NCBI RefSeq assembly: GCF_014652815.1
Contig: NZ_BMZN01000006.1
Coordinates: 31,139-95,138 of the forward strand
Reading direction: 5' to 3'
Length of the DNA: 64,000 bases
DNA from: Alcaligenes pakistanensis
Lineage (GTDB): Bacteria > Pseudomonadota > Gammaproteobacteria > Burkholderiales > Burkholderiaceae_B
Each line of letters starts with the position of its first letter. The first letter of the stretch is position 1. Of this stretch, positions 44,656-53,907 are shown in pieces. Below the pieces are notes generated by a model, which was not told the origin of the DNA, did not search any database, and worked only from the letters and a program-made list of their open reading frames with translations. The position numbers were made by a program, and so were the translations under genes.

Positions 44656-45885
44656 TTATCCTTTAGGCAAGCCCAGTCGTGACAAACTCCAGGCAATCAC
44701 TAGGCCCACCACAGCAAAGCTAACCGTTGCGATCCACGCCCACTGCCACCCTCCCAGGGTATGCACGACCCAGGCCACTACCGGCGGCCCCACAAACTGC
44801 CCCAATGAGGAGCATTGCTGGACCCAACCCACTGAAGTCGAGGTCGTTTCGGGCGAAGGAGCAGCCGTCACTGCCAAAAAGAACAAGGTAGCGGGAATCA
44901 GTCCACCCACAATCGAAAACAGCAGGATGGCCACAAATTGAATCGTCAGGCTTTGCGTGAGCCCGAAGGCAAGGACAGCACAGACGATCATACCCAGATA
45001 TCCCGCTTGCAGTAAGCGATGCGGCAAGATTCCAGCATGCAGGAAACGCCCTGCACCCAGATTCCCCACCACATTGCCTGCCGCAATAAGAGCCGTCAGC
45101 AGCCCTCCTGTACCTATCGCGATTTCCGCCTGATTGTAGATAGTCGGCATAAAGCCCACCACTGCGGCCCATTGCGCCGCATACACCCCAAAAGCCAACG
45201 CCAGCAACCAGACACGGCTAGAGCTTAACGTCGTACGCAACAAATTCGGCCAACGATGGGAAGACGCCTGCTGTGCCGCACCTTTGGTCTGGGTTTTTGA
45301 GTCCGGGGGAACAAGCAAAAAGGTCAACACCATGACGATCAGTGTCAGCATGCCCAGAACAAGCCAGAGCGTACGCCAGGAGCCCACCGCTAGCCAGGCG
45401 GCACCGGCCCATAGCATTAACACCGCACCTGCAGGCATATAACAGCCCCACAAGCCCATGATTCGGCTCAAACGCGCTGCGTCGGTAATACGTTTGATCA
45501 AGGCCGGGATGGGTAACACCACCATCAAAAAGCCACAGCCCTCTACGATGCGTCCCAACAGCACCAAGGTGCCCTGCTGAAAAAAGGAACCGAGCAATGA
45601 GGACACACTCAAAATACCCAGTCCAATCAGAATGCAACGTCGCAAACCAATTTTCTCGGAAATCAAGCCAATGCACAGGCCCAGCAGCATGCCGGCCATC
45701 TGTACGCTGGCCAGCAAAAAACCGGACTGCACCAGATCCATGCCTAGTTCGCGCTGCATAAACGGCAAGGCCGGGGGTACTTTCCACACATGCAGTGCGG
45801 CGCACACCCCGGTCAAGACAAGAAAAACAGCGATAAAAAAGGGGCTGGCCGAATTTGGCCCCTTAGGCCTTGTGACGGTGCTCAA
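44656..45885 (-). CDS. MFS transporter, CynX/NimT-like
   Basis: A 409-residue 12-helix major facilitator. GLISEKIGLRRCILIGLG is the cytoplasmic loop 2-3 motif. The layout and low loop content fit the small-anion or drug-efflux-like CynX/NimT group. The substrate cannot be told. The gene stands at 10 bp from ubiK on the same strand, with its own terminator after it, and no obvious functional link to its neighbours. Confidence 0.82.
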   Translation of the reverse strand: MSTVTRPKGPNSASPFFIAVFLVLTGVCAALHVWKVPPALPFMQRELGMDLVQSGFLLASVQMAGMLLGLCIGLISEKIGLRRCILIGLGILSVSSLLGSFFQQGTLVLLGRIVEGCGFLMVVLPIPALIKRITDAARLSRIMGLWGCYMPAGAVLMLWAGAAWLAVGSWRTLWLVLGMLTLIVMVLTFLLVPPDSKTQTKGAAQQASSHRWPNLLRTTLSSSRVWLLALAFGVYAAQWAAVVGFMPTIYNQAEIAIGTGGLLTALIAAGNVVGNLGAGRFLHAGILPHRLLQAGYLGMIVCAVLAFGLTQSLTIQFVAILLFSIVGGLIPATLFFLAVTAAPSPETTSTSVGWVQQCSSLGQFVGPPVVAWVVHTLGGWQWAWIATVSFAVVGLVIAWSLSRLGLPKG

Positions 45886-45894
45886 AAGAAGTGA

Positions 45895-46182
45895 TCAGCT
45901 TTGGCTGCCCTCTTTAGCAGAGGGATCGCTCTCTTGGGGAACTGGCGTCTGCCGCCCTTCCAGGGCTTGCAAGCGGGTCTCCAGAGCCGCCACACGTGCC
46001 AAAGCGCGCTCCAGCATCAGCTTGTAGGTATCAAACTCTTCACGGGTCACCAGATCCATCCGGTTAAAGGCCTGACCCATAAAAGCTTTCACATTGCGCT
46101 CAATATCGGCAGCCGGACTTTTGGAGATCAGCTCCGAGACGTTTTTTTGCAGATCTTCCAGCCACTCGCTACGATTAATCAT
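45895..46182 (-). CDS. ubiK: UbiK, ubiquinone biosynthesis accessory factor
   Basis: A 95-residue BMFP/YqiC-family protein. The N-terminal amphipathic helix (RSEWLEDLQKNVSELI..SPAADIERNVKAFMGQAFNRMDLVTREEF) and C-terminal coiled coil (MLERALARVAALETRLQALE) match UbiK. It aids the UbiJ-associated Coq-like complex in oxygen-dependent quinone synthesis. The final residues are acidic and Pro-rich. Confidence 0.9.
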   Translation of the reverse strand: MINRSEWLEDLQKNVSELISKSPAADIERNVKAFMGQAFNRMDLVTREEFDTYKLMLERALARVAALETRLQALEGRQTPVPQESDPSAKEGSQS

Positions 46183-46221
46183 GGTCCTCTCCTGAAAATA
46201 TTGACACTACCAGCAGTATAG

Positions 46222-46253
46222 AAAAAGCGGGTGCCAAAGGCACCCGCTTTTTT
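46222..46253 (-). terminator. Terminator after the coiled-coil lipoprotein gene
   Basis: AAAAAGCGGGTGCC and GGCACCCGCTTTTT (46222-46235 and 46239-46252) make a 14-bp stem with an AAA loop and T tract. It lies between the lipoprotein gene and ubiK and could work in either direction. Confidence 0.8.
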
Positions 46254-46288
46254 CATCTGGCCAAACAATCAGCCTCGTCGTTCAAACC

Positions 46289-46774
46289 TTAAGGTTTGGC
46301 TTGTTCCGAAGGAACCGAGGACGGGGAGGAGTCTACGCCATTACCCAGCTTGCCTTGAATTGCGCTATCAGCCTTGGCAGCACCATCTTTAATGGCGGTA
46401 CCAGCACGGCTGGCGGCGTCAGATACAGCATCTTTGGCCTCGCCTGCTTTCTCGGCGACCTTATCGCCTGCGGCCTTGGCATCTTCCTTCAGCGAGTTGG
46501 TATTTTCTTTGGCGTTTTCTTTCTGTTCCTCTGCTTCTTTTTTGACGTCGTCAGCAACCTTCGCGGCGTCCTGCTTCAGTTCTTCCGTTTTTTGCTCCAG
46601 AGATTTATTCGCTTCTGGTGCAGGTGGGGTGGCAGGTGCTGTCGTTTGAGGTGCAGCGACAGGAGCAGGTGGCGCGCTCGTAGCAGCGGTATCGTTCTCT
46701 TTGGAACACGCAGCCAAAAGAGTCATCGAAGCAGCAGCGGCCATGACAGCAAAATGAGCACGAGTCAGTTTCAT
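46289..46774 (-). CDS. Coiled-coil, LEA-like lipoprotein
   Basis: A 161-residue protein. A lipoprotein signal peptide ends in LLAAC (Cys at about residue 23), so it should be anchored in the membrane. A Pro/Ala/Thr linker precedes charged helical repeats (KTEELKQDAAKVADDVKKEAEEQK, KEDAKAAGDKVAEKAGEAKDAVSDAA) of the kind seen in desiccation and LEA-like proteins. A terminator closes it on the left. Possible stress or envelope role; not recognised beyond this. Confidence 0.65.
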   Translation of the reverse strand: MKLTRAHFAVMAAAASMTLLAACSKENDTAATSAPPAPVAAPQTTAPATPPAPEANKSLEQKTEELKQDAAKVADDVKKEAEEQKENAKENTNSLKEDAKAAGDKVAEKAGEAKDAVSDAASRAGTAIKDGAAKADSAIQGKLGNGVDSSPSSVPSEQAKP

Positions 46775-47093
46775 AAGATTTCCTTCCTACTATTCCAAGG
46801 TCGCTAGATAGAATGGGCCGATGCCTGGTGCGACTTCCGGCTCGGCCTTGGGTCTGTTACAACTCCCCTAAAAGCCATTCTATCGGTGCGGAGCACGCAG
46901 ACCAATCTATTAGTGTAAATCCTGATTTCAATTATTCTGACGATCCCGCTCACGCTTGATGACAAACCCTTTAACAACAAGCACCTAGCAGCGAGTAGCC
47001 CATCAAGTCCCAGTTACAAATGGATTCGCTCCCGGGGCTACAGCGTGGGTTTGTTACATATTCGACAGATTAAATAAGCTTACTTTCAAGCAC
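46775..47093. other. Intergenic region between the coiled-coil lipoprotein gene and ptsI, no gene seen
   Basis: About 320 bp between two minus-strand genes; it should hold the lipoprotein promoter. I see no gene and no confident promoter boxes in it. Confidence 0.35.
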
Positions 47094-48848
47094 TTAGGCA
47101 GCTAATGTCGCCAGGTCAATACGCTCGGCACGATTTAGCGCACTGGCGACCTTCACGCGTAAAGCATTGGAGTGCGACAGACGCACTTCTTTTTTGACAT
47201 CCAGCAATTGCTGCGGATGCATAGAAAATTCTTTCAGACCCAGCCCGAGCAACATGCGAGTGACGGACGCGTCCCCTGCCATCTCGCCACATACTGCAAC
47301 CGGTTTACCGGCACGATCCGCAGCATTGATCGTGTGAGCAATCAAACGCAAGACAGCTGGATGCATAGGGTCATACAAGCCGGCTACTTCGGCATCACCC
47401 CGATCTACAGCCAACACGTACTGAATCAAGTCATTGGTGCCGATAGACAGGAAATCCAGTTCCTGCACAAAGGGCTCGATAGCAATGGCAATGGCAGGAA
47501 CTTCCACCATCGCGCCTAATAAATAATTACGCGCAAACGGCGTCCCTGATTTCTCCAGCTCGCGTGCGGCCGACTCGATAGCCTGACGGCTGGCATGCAC
47601 TTCGGTCATGGAGGAAATCATGGGGATCAAAATACGGATTTGCCCATGCAGGCTGGCGCGCAACAAGGCACGCAGCTGGGTGGCAAACATTTCGGGCTTA
47701 TCCAGACAATAGCGAATTGCACGTAGCCCTAAAGCTGGATTGGTGGCGACAGTTGCATCACCATCCAGCGTTTTGTCTGCCCCAATATCCAGCGTGCGTA
47801 TGGTGACGACCCTACCGTCCATGGCCTTGACCACGCGGGAATAAGCCTCGTACTGCTCCTGTTCGGACGGTAAATCTGTGCGCCCCATGAACAGAAACTC
47901 ACTACGGAACAAACCAATACCGTCAGCACCGGCTTTCAAGGCCAGCTCAGCTTCTTCTGGAAGCTCGATATTAGCTTCCAGGCGTACGACAATGCCGTCC
48001 AACGTGACGGCTGGAGCATCCAGCAGTTCCTCTAGCTCGGCTCGCTCGCGTCGATACGCCTCCTGACGCTCACGGTATTCGGCCAGCACCAACTCCGAAG
48101 GATTGACGATAACCGCACCCGAAAAACCATCCACAATCAGGTAATCGCCATCGCGAATCAAGCTGCGGAAACTACCCAGCCCCACTACCGCGGGAACACT
48201 CAAGCTACGGGCAACAATTGCCGTATGAGAGGTAGGCCCACCCAGGTCGGTCAGGAAACCCGCAAAATGGCCGCCCCGCAAACGCAGCATATCAGCGGGT
48301 GAAATATCGCGAGCCACGACGATCAGCGGTTCTTCTTGCGTCGCCGACAAACCAGGCAGCAAAGTGGGTTTGCCTGCCAAAACACGTAATACCCGCTCGA
48401 TCACCTGGCGCACATCCGCACCACGTTCACGCAAGTATTCGTCTTCCATTTGGGAAAACTGCTCAACCAGCATCTGACCTTGCGAGGTCAGCGCCCACTC
48501 GGCGTTGTAATGACGCTCGGCAATGATGGCGCAGGTTTGCTGCGTCAGCATGGGGTCATCCAGCAGCAAGCTGTGCACCGTCAAAATTGGTGCAAGCTCT
48601 CGCGGGGCATCCACCGGCAATTGATCCACCATATTGCGCAATTCGTCACGCGCACTGGCCATAGCACTTAACAAGCGCTGGCTTTCGGAATCAACATCTT
48701 CTATGGCAATTCGATAGTGCGGCACTTCCAGTGCGGCAGCACTCATCACTACGGCTTTGGCAATGGCATAGCCCTTGCCCACCGCCTGACCTTGGGCGGT
48801 AAACATCGCAGACAGATCAGACGCCGGAGTTCGAGCAGCACTATTCAT
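47094..48848 (-). CDS. ptsI: PTS enzyme I
   Basis: A 584-residue PEP-protein phosphotransferase. His208 in DLGGPTSHTAIVARS is the phosphorylated histidine. RTLDIGADKTLDG, GLFRSEFLFMGRTDLPSEQEQ, and VCGEMAGD (the Cys-containing active-site loop) line the PEP site. It takes phosphate from PEP and gives it to HPr. The cluster gshB-EIIA-ptsH-ptsI has no sugar permease, so the system is probably regulatory. Confidence 0.96.
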   Translation of the reverse strand: MNSAARTPASDLSAMFTAQGQAVGKGYAIAKAVVMSAAALEVPHYRIAIEDVDSESQRLLSAMASARDELRNMVDQLPVDAPRELAPILTVHSLLLDDPMLTQQTCAIIAERHYNAEWALTSQGQMLVEQFSQMEDEYLRERGADVRQVIERVLRVLAGKPTLLPGLSATQEEPLIVVARDISPADMLRLRGGHFAGFLTDLGGPTSHTAIVARSLSVPAVVGLGSFRSLIRDGDYLIVDGFSGAVIVNPSELVLAEYRERQEAYRRERAELEELLDAPAVTLDGIVVRLEANIELPEEAELALKAGADGIGLFRSEFLFMGRTDLPSEQEQYEAYSRVVKAMDGRVVTIRTLDIGADKTLDGDATVATNPALGLRAIRYCLDKPEMFATQLRALLRASLHGQIRILIPMISSMTEVHASRQAIESAARELEKSGTPFARNYLLGAMVEVPAIAIAIEPFVQELDFLSIGTNDLIQYVLAVDRGDAEVAGLYDPMHPAVLRLIAHTINAADRAGKPVAVCGEMAGDASVTRMLLGLGLKEFSMHPQQLLDVKKEVRLSHSNALRVKVASALNRAERIDLATLAA

Positions 48849-48863
48849 GACCAGATTCTTTCC

Positions 48864-49133
48864 TTACTCGTTTTCACCAAATTTTGCGTCAAACAACGCC
48901 TGGATATCTGCCAGGGCTTGATCGGCATCATCGCCCTGAGCATCAACTACCACGGTGACCCCCATTCCGGCGGCCAGCATCATGACACCCATAATACTTT
49001 TTGCATTGACGCGCTGTGAGCCACGCGCGATAAAAATCTCACTGCTATAACGGCCAGCCAACTGGGTCAGTTTAGCGGCTGCCCGTGCATGAAGACCTAA
49101 TTTATTACTGATCGTGATGGAGATGCTGGGCAT
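48864..49133 (-). CDS. ptsH: Phosphocarrier HPr
   Basis: An 89-residue HPr. His15 (GLHARAA) accepts phosphate from enzyme I. Ser46 (KSIMGVMML) is the regulatory site that HPr kinase uses in many Betaproteobacteria. It lies 16 bp before ptsI. Confidence 0.96.
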   Translation of the reverse strand: MPSISITISNKLGLHARAAAKLTQLAGRYSSEIFIARGSQRVNAKSIMGVMMLAAGMGVTVVVDAQGDDADQALADIQALFDAKFGENE

Positions 49134-49168
49134 AGGGGCAACTGGAAAAATGAAAGTGAAAATTCAAA

Positions 49169-49576
49169 TTAGCAATGGCAGTCGGCATGGACAATGCCAC
49201 GCAAGGCGCCTGCCATGACATCCTGAGCAAAACACTCGGGATTGTCACGTCGCTCGGTCAAGGCTTTTAACACCATGCACATATTGGTGCCGGTCAATAA
49301 ATAAGCGCCTTGCCCTTGATCTTGCAAGGCTTGCTGGACTCGACGGGCCACGTTGAACGGTGTGGCACCATACAGGTCACACAGTATCAGTGTGGCGGGC
49401 GAGTCGGGCTCTTGCGACTGCAATTGTCCCAACAAGCGCTCTACTGCCGTGTCCGTGCATTCGTCTGCCTGAATATCAAAGACAAACAAATCGGGCTTTT
49501 CGCCCAACACGTGCTCGGCACAGCTGGCAAAAGCACTGGCCAGAGGCTCATGCATGATCAAGGCAAGGCGAATCAC
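49169..49576 (-). CDS. PTS EIIA, mannose-family type
   Basis: A 135-residue EIIA of the mannose class. His9 (IMHEP) is the phosphorylation site, and LILCDLYGATPFNVARR and TGTNMCMVLKAL are family motifs. With no EIIB, C or D nearby, it probably transmits phosphorylation state to other proteins. It overlaps the gshB stop by 4 bp, an arrangement I recall in related Betaproteobacteria. Confidence 0.9.
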   Translation of the reverse strand: MIRLALIMHEPLASAFASCAEHVLGEKPDLFVFDIQADECTDTAVERLLGQLQSQEPDSPATLILCDLYGATPFNVARRVQQALQDQGQGAYLLTGTNMCMVLKALTERRDNPECFAQDVMAGALRGIVHADCHC

Positions 49577-50535
49577 GTACGTTCCGTCGCTTTTTCGACG
49601 GCCTCTGCAAAACGCTGCGCCACATCAAAGCCTGTCTGCTCGGTAATTTCTACAAAACAGGTAGGGCTGGTCACATTAATTTCGGTGACGTAATCGCCAA
49701 TCACATCCAAACCGATCAGCAACAGGCCGCGCTCGGCCAATACTGGGCCCAGAGTACGGGCAATATGCCAGTCGTGTTCGGACAAGGGCTGAGCAACCCC
49801 GCGGCCACCGGCGGCCAGATTGCCACGCGTCTCGCCTGCCAAGGGAATACGGGCCAAGGCATAAGGCACGGGCTCCCCGTCAATAATCAGGATGCGCTTG
49901 TCACCCTTGACGATTTCCGGGATATAACGCTGCGCCATAATGGTTTGCGTGCCATTGTCGGTAAGCGTTTCCAAAATGGCGCCCAGATTAGGCTCAGGAT
50001 CTTGCAAACGGAAAATACCCATGCCGCCCATGCCGTCAAGCGGCTTGACGATCACATCCTTGTATTCCTGGTGAAAGGCGCGCAAACGGGCCATATCACG
50101 CGTCACCAAGGTGGGTGGCGTAAATTCCGGGAATTCAGTAATAGCTAGTTTTTCAGGGTGATTGCGAATGGCAGCACCCGAATTGAAGACCTTCGCCCCT
50201 TGTTCCTGCGCAAAGCTGAGCAAGTGGGTGGAATAGGCATATTCCATATCAAAAGGCGGATCCTTGCGCATGATGACAGCGTCAAAGACATTCAATTCCT
50301 GCTCGATAGCAGGCTCGGGGTGGCTCCACCACGCAGGCGCACGCAAATCCGCATCAGCCGCGATACTGACAACCTGACTACGCGTACGTACCCGGCTGTG
50401 GGCAATGTACAAGTCGGACTGCAAGGTCACGCTGACACGATGACCACGCGCCAGAAATGCACACATCATGGCAACGGAGGAATCCTTGTAAGCCGACAGG
50501 CTGGGCAAGGGATCAATGATGAATAAAACGTGCAT
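49573..50535 (-). CDS. gshB: Glutathione synthetase
   Basis: A 320-residue ATP-grasp ligase. MHVLFIIDPLPSLSAYKDSSVAMM, MRKDPPFDMEYAYSTHLL, VKPLDGMGGMGIFR and INVTSPTCFVEI are the canonical GshB motifs. It joins glycine to gamma-glutamylcysteine. A terminator-like hairpin lies between it and infC, so it should have its own promoter. The downstream pts genes overlap or follow closely. Confidence 0.95.
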   Translation of the reverse strand: MHVLFIIDPLPSLSAYKDSSVAMMCAFLARGHRVSVTLQSDLYIAHSRVRTRSQVVSIAADADLRAPAWWSHPEPAIEQELNVFDAVIMRKDPPFDMEYAYSTHLLSFAQEQGAKVFNSGAAIRNHPEKLAITEFPEFTPPTLVTRDMARLRAFHQEYKDVIVKPLDGMGGMGIFRLQDPEPNLGAILETLTDNGTQTIMAQRYIPEIVKGDKRILIIDGEPVPYALARIPLAGETRGNLAAGGRGVAQPLSEHDWHIARTLGPVLAERGLLLIGLDVIGDYVTEINVTSPTCFVEITEQTGFDVAQRFAEAVEKATERT

Positions 50536-50548
50536 ATCACACCTAGAG

Positions 50549-50580
50549 AAAAACGCCTCTGCAGACGAGCTGCAAAGGCG
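50549..50580 (-). terminator. Terminator after infC
   Basis: CGCCTCTGCAG and CTGCAAAGGCG (50554-50564, 50570-50580) pair with one G-T wobble across ACGAG. On the minus strand TTTTT follows. It closes the thrS-infC unit, where rpmI would follow in the usual order. Confidence 0.7.
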
Positions 50581-50663
50581 AGTGTGCCCGACCCGCTACT
50601 TGGGAGCAAATCGGGCGACGCATAATGCTCCTGGGCGGACCCAGGCCGTATCGTGCAAAAGGA

Positions 50664-51188
50664 TCAGGACGCTTTCTTGCGAGGCGCCAGAACCATGACC
50701 ATTTGACGGCCTTCCAGCTTGGGCATCGCTTCAACCTGGCAGATTTCAGTGACTTCGTCACGAACCCGCTCCAGCACCCGCATACCAAGCTCCTGGTGGG
50801 CCATTTCCCGACCACGGAAACGCAAGGTCACTTTGACCTTATCGCCATCGTCAATGAAACGCTTCACATTACGCAGTTTGACCTGGTAGTCGCCTTCATC
50901 CGTACCGGGACGAAATTTGACTTCCTTGATCTGAATAATTTTCTGTTTGGACTTGGCTTCTTGCTGGCGTTTTTGTTCCTGGTAACGGAACTTGCCGTAA
51001 TCCATCAAGCGGCACACAGGTGGTACGGCCACTGGGGAGATTTCCACCAGATCCACATCATGCTGCTCTGCCATAGCCAAGGCGTCAGGCACGCTAACGA
51101 TACCTAGCTGTTCACCCTCGACTCCAATGAGTCGCACCTCTGGAATACGAATTTCACCATTGATGCGATGTTTTTTCTCGGTTGCGAT
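50664..51188 (-). CDS. infC: Translation initiation factor IF-3
   Basis: About 174 residues when begun at the ATC codon at 51188 (AGGAG lies 8 bp before it). The IF-3 N-terminus [20 protein letters not shown] is then complete. The next available start, GTG at 51137, would remove 17 conserved residues. IF-3 blocks premature 50S joining and checks the start codon. A rare AUC start matches the self-control known for E. coli infC, which starts at AUU. The C-terminal [20 protein letters not shown] and LGMRVLERV are intact. Confidence 0.92.
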   Translation of the reverse strand: MATEKKHRINGEIRIPEVRLIGVEGEQLGIVSVPDALAMAEQHDVDLVEISPVAVPPVCRLMDYGKFRYQEQKRQQEAKSKQKIIQIKEVKFRPGTDEGDYQVKLRNVKRFIDDGDKVKVTLRFRGREMAHQELGMRVLERVRDEVTEICQVEAMPKLEGRQMVMVLAPRKKAS

Positions 51189-51234
51189 GTCGAAAACTCC
51201 TAAAAATGTCGATAAAAACGATAGCGTTCCTGTT

Positions 51235-53157
51235 TTACTGACGACTATCGATCTCTTGCTTCAATCGTGTAGAAAAATCGGCTAACGGCATGACGCCCAA
51301 GTCCACACCACCACGCGCACGCACGGCGACTGCGCCGTTTTCACGCTCTTTTTCACCCACGACCAGAATATAGGGCACTTTTTGCATACTGTGCTCACGG
51401 ATTTTACGAGTGATTTTTTCACCACGCAAATCCGAAGAGGCACGGAAACCCATTTTCTTCAAATTTTGCGCGACCGATTGTGCATAATCGGCCGAACTTT
51501 CGGAAATGCAGCATACCACTACATGCTCTGGAGCCAACCAGGCCGGCAAGGCACCCGCATGGTTTTCAATCAGCATGCCAATAAAGCGCTCGAAGGAACC
51601 TAAAATAGCACGGTGCAGCATAACCGGCACACGGCGCTGGTCCTGGGCATCTACATACTCGGCGCCCAAACGGGCTGGCATGGAGAAATCCACCTGGATC
51701 GTACCGCACTGCCAATGGCGGCCAATGGCGTCTTTCAGCGTGTACTCAATCTTCGGACCATAGAAAGCGCCCTCGCCTTCGGAAATCTCGAATTCGCAGC
51801 CAGTACGGCGCAAGCTCTCCAGCAGGGCCTGTTCCGCCTTGTCCCACACGGCATCGTCACCAATGCGTTTTTCAGGACGAGTAGCAACCTTGTACAGAAT
51901 TTCAGTAAAGCCAAAGTCGGCATACACAGCCTGCAGTTGAGCCGTAAAGGCTGCGCACTCATCTTGCAGTTGGTCTTCGGTACAGAAAATGTGGCCGTCA
52001 TCCTGCGTAAAACCACGTACACGCATCATGCCGTGCAAGGCACCCGAGGGCTCATTGCGGTGGCACTGACCAAACTCGCCGTAACGAATAGGCAATTCAC
52101 GGTAGGAGTGCAGGCCGGAATTAAAGATCTGCACGTGGCCGGGACAGTTCATGGGCTTCAAACCATAAACACGGTTCTCGGACTCGGTCGTGAACATGTT
52201 TTCAGCGTAGTTGTCCCAATGGCCGGTTTTCTTCCACAGGGACAGGTCCAGAATTTGCGGCGCCTTCACTTCCTGATAACCGTTGTCCTGGTAGACACGG
52301 CGAATGTATTGCTCGACCTGTTGCCAAATCACCCAGCCCTTGGGATGCCAGAAAATCAGACCTGGTGCTTCTTCCTGGAAATGGAACAGGTCCAGCTCGC
52401 GGCCCAGTTTACGGTGATCGCGGCGCTCGGCCTCTTCCAGCATGGTCAGATAGGCTTGCTGCTCTTCCTTGGTGGCCCAGGCCGTACCGTAAATACGCTG
52501 CAGCATTTCGTTATTGCTGTCGCCACGCCAGTAAGCACCCGCCACTTTCATCAGCTTGAAGACTTTCAGCTTGCCAGTCGATGGCACGTGAGGGCCACGA
52601 CACAAGTCGATGAAGTCGCCTTCACGATACAAGCTGATGGGCTCGTTGGAGGGAATAGAGGCAATAATTTCCGCTTTGTAATCCTCGCCTATGCTTTTGA
52701 AAAAAGCCACGGCATCGTCACGCATCCACTCTTCGCGCGTCACGATTTCGTCTTTCTTGGCCAGTTCGGCCATTTTCTTTTCAATCGCTTCCAAATCGTC
52801 GGGCGTAAAGGCACGCTTGTACGAGAAGTCGTAATAAAAGCCGTTATCGATGACCGGGCCAATCGTGACCTGGGCATCTGGGAACAGGCTTTTAACCGCA
52901 TAGGCCAACAAGTGAGCCGTGGAGTGACGAATCAGGTCCAGGCCATCAGCGTCTTTAGCCGTGACAATCGCCAGCTCGCTGTCTTGGTCGATCACAAAAG
53001 AGGTATCCACCAGACGCGACTCGGTACCTGGCGTGCCGACGCGGCCAGCCAGAGCGGCACGGCCCAGGCCAGTACCAATTGAGTTAGCCACTTCGCTGAC
53101 GGAAACCGGGCCCTGAAACTCTCTTTGAGAGCCATCGGGCAATGTGATTCGGACCAT
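51235..53157 (-). CDS. thrS: Threonyl-tRNA synthetase
   Basis: A 640-residue class II synthetase. A TGS domain ([22 protein letters not shown]), the editing domain with [17 protein letters not shown] (residues about 75-95) and the class II core with the [33 protein letters not shown]-type motif 2 (here [14 protein letters not shown]) are in order. Zinc ligands include CPGH and HCH-like residues. It charges tRNA-Thr and removes Ser. Its leader holds an attenuator, so synthesis should respond to charged tRNA-Thr. infC follows 46 bp downstream. Confidence 0.97.
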   Translation of the reverse strand: MVRITLPDGSQREFQGPVSVSEVANSIGTGLGRAALAGRVGTPGTESRLVDTSFVIDQDSELAIVTAKDADGLDLIRHSTAHLLAYAVKSLFPDAQVTIGPVIDNGFYYDFSYKRAFTPDDLEAIEKKMAELAKKDEIVTREEWMRDDAVAFFKSIGEDYKAEIIASIPSNEPISLYREGDFIDLCRGPHVPSTGKLKVFKLMKVAGAYWRGDSNNEMLQRIYGTAWATKEEQQAYLTMLEEAERRDHRKLGRELDLFHFQEEAPGLIFWHPKGWVIWQQVEQYIRRVYQDNGYQEVKAPQILDLSLWKKTGHWDNYAENMFTTESENRVYGLKPMNCPGHVQIFNSGLHSYRELPIRYGEFGQCHRNEPSGALHGMMRVRGFTQDDGHIFCTEDQLQDECAAFTAQLQAVYADFGFTEILYKVATRPEKRIGDDAVWDKAEQALLESLRRTGCEFEISEGEGAFYGPKIEYTLKDAIGRHWQCGTIQVDFSMPARLGAEYVDAQDQRRVPVMLHRAILGSFERFIGMLIENHAGALPAWLAPEHVVVCCISESSADYAQSVAQNLKKMGFRASSDLRGEKITRKIREHSMQKVPYILVVGEKERENGAVAVRARGGVDLGVMPLADFSTRLKQEIDSRQ

Positions 53158-53172
53158 AAGACTTCCTGAAAT

Positions 53173-53199
53173 AAAAAACGCGGCCTTGAAAAGGCCGCG
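53173..53199 (-). terminator. Attenuator terminator in the thrS leader
   Basis: On the minus strand CGCGGCCTT (53199-53191) and AAGGCCGCG (53187-53179) form a perfect 9-bp stem with a UUC loop, then TTTTTT, ending only 15 nt before the thrS start. No promoter could fit between, so transcription of thrS must read through it. Segment GGCCGCG at 53246-53240 can pair instead with its 5' arm. Confidence 0.8.
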
Positions 53200-53250
53200 C
53201 TTTTGAATTGAACGTTCTTGGAAAGCAAACGAAACGCTACGCGGCCACGG

Positions 53251-53286
53251 CTAGTTTTGCCGACGGGTAGTTCGCGTTGATTTCAT
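53251..53286 (-). CDS. thrS leader peptide, Thr-rich (MKSTRTTRRQN)
   Basis: An 11-codon frame with ACG, ACT and ACC threonine codons, starting with ATG 9 nt after GGAAG and ending at TAG. It lies 129 nt before thrS. The Thr codons overlap the 5' strand of the predicted first hairpin (CTAC..CGGC with GCCG..GTAG). Ribosome stalling at low charged tRNA-Thr would therefore free the segment that pairs with the terminator arm. A short frame alone is weak evidence, but its position, Thr content and the matching hairpins together fit a ribosome-mediated attenuator. The name is by position. Confidence 0.65.
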   Translation of the reverse strand: MKSTRTTRRQN

Positions 53287-53388
53287 AAGATTCTGCTTCC
53301 CAAATAACACATTTGATTGGATAAGTTTATCACCTTCGCCAGCTATCGCGGCGCTGTATCGCCACAAAAACCACAATTGAAGCAGTTT

Positions 53389-53631
53389 TCAGTCCATTCG
53401 AGGGTACCAACTGCGATAAAACGCCCATTCTTCGGACTCGCTGCCATCTTGCATCAGACAGGTTCCGTAGGCGCCACGCACATTTTCATGCACAACGGTT
53501 TGACCACCCATGCGTTGACAGAAGGTAGAAGCCAGATTGGCTTGGGCGACAGGTTTAGTACTTTGAGTGGAGCTGGCGCACGCCGTGAGCATCAGAGAGC
53601 CTGCGCAAGCAGAAACTAAGCGGAAAAACAT
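53389..53631 (-). CDS. DUF333 lipoprotein
   Basis: An 80-residue lipoprotein. The signal ends LMLTAC (Cys at about 18). The core has ASTFCQRMGGQTVVHENVRGAYGTCLMQDGSESEEWAFYR, split here as FCQRMGG, GTCLMQDG and EEWAFYR, the small DUF333 pattern with two cysteines that may bond. A second copy is at 55985. The function is not known. Confidence 0.8.
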   Translation of the reverse strand: MFFRLVSACAGSLMLTACASSTQSTKPVAQANLASTFCQRMGGQTVVHENVRGAYGTCLMQDGSESEEWAFYRSWYPRMD

Positions 53632-53907
53632 GATTCCCTTCTCCTTGACCTGATTTTGGCGGATGCTTCACAAACCATGTAGCGTCATGGCTTACAAGCC
53701 TGTGCCTGCTGTTAGCGCAGGCTTGGGGCAAGCCTTGACGCGCTGGTCGCGAAACAGATCGTGGAAATAGCTTACTACACTTATTTGACACTGAAAGTGC
53801 GCCGTGACAAGCGTGCAGCAAAAGCAACACGTCAGGTAAAAGATAGAAATGAAATCAGGCGTAGATGGTGAAGGTTTGTTGCAGAGAACAACAGGGCTGC
53901 GCGTAAA
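53632..53907. other. Intergenic region, no gene seen
   Basis: About 275 bp upstream of the DUF333 gene. Nothing was recognised beyond its likely promoter. The next 600 bp to 54230 also hold the small membrane ORF listed separately. Confidence 0.3.

Noticed and set aside
51613-53082. Long 489-codon plus-strand open frame
   Set aside because: It is antisense to thrS, which is certain by motif; no independent support exists.
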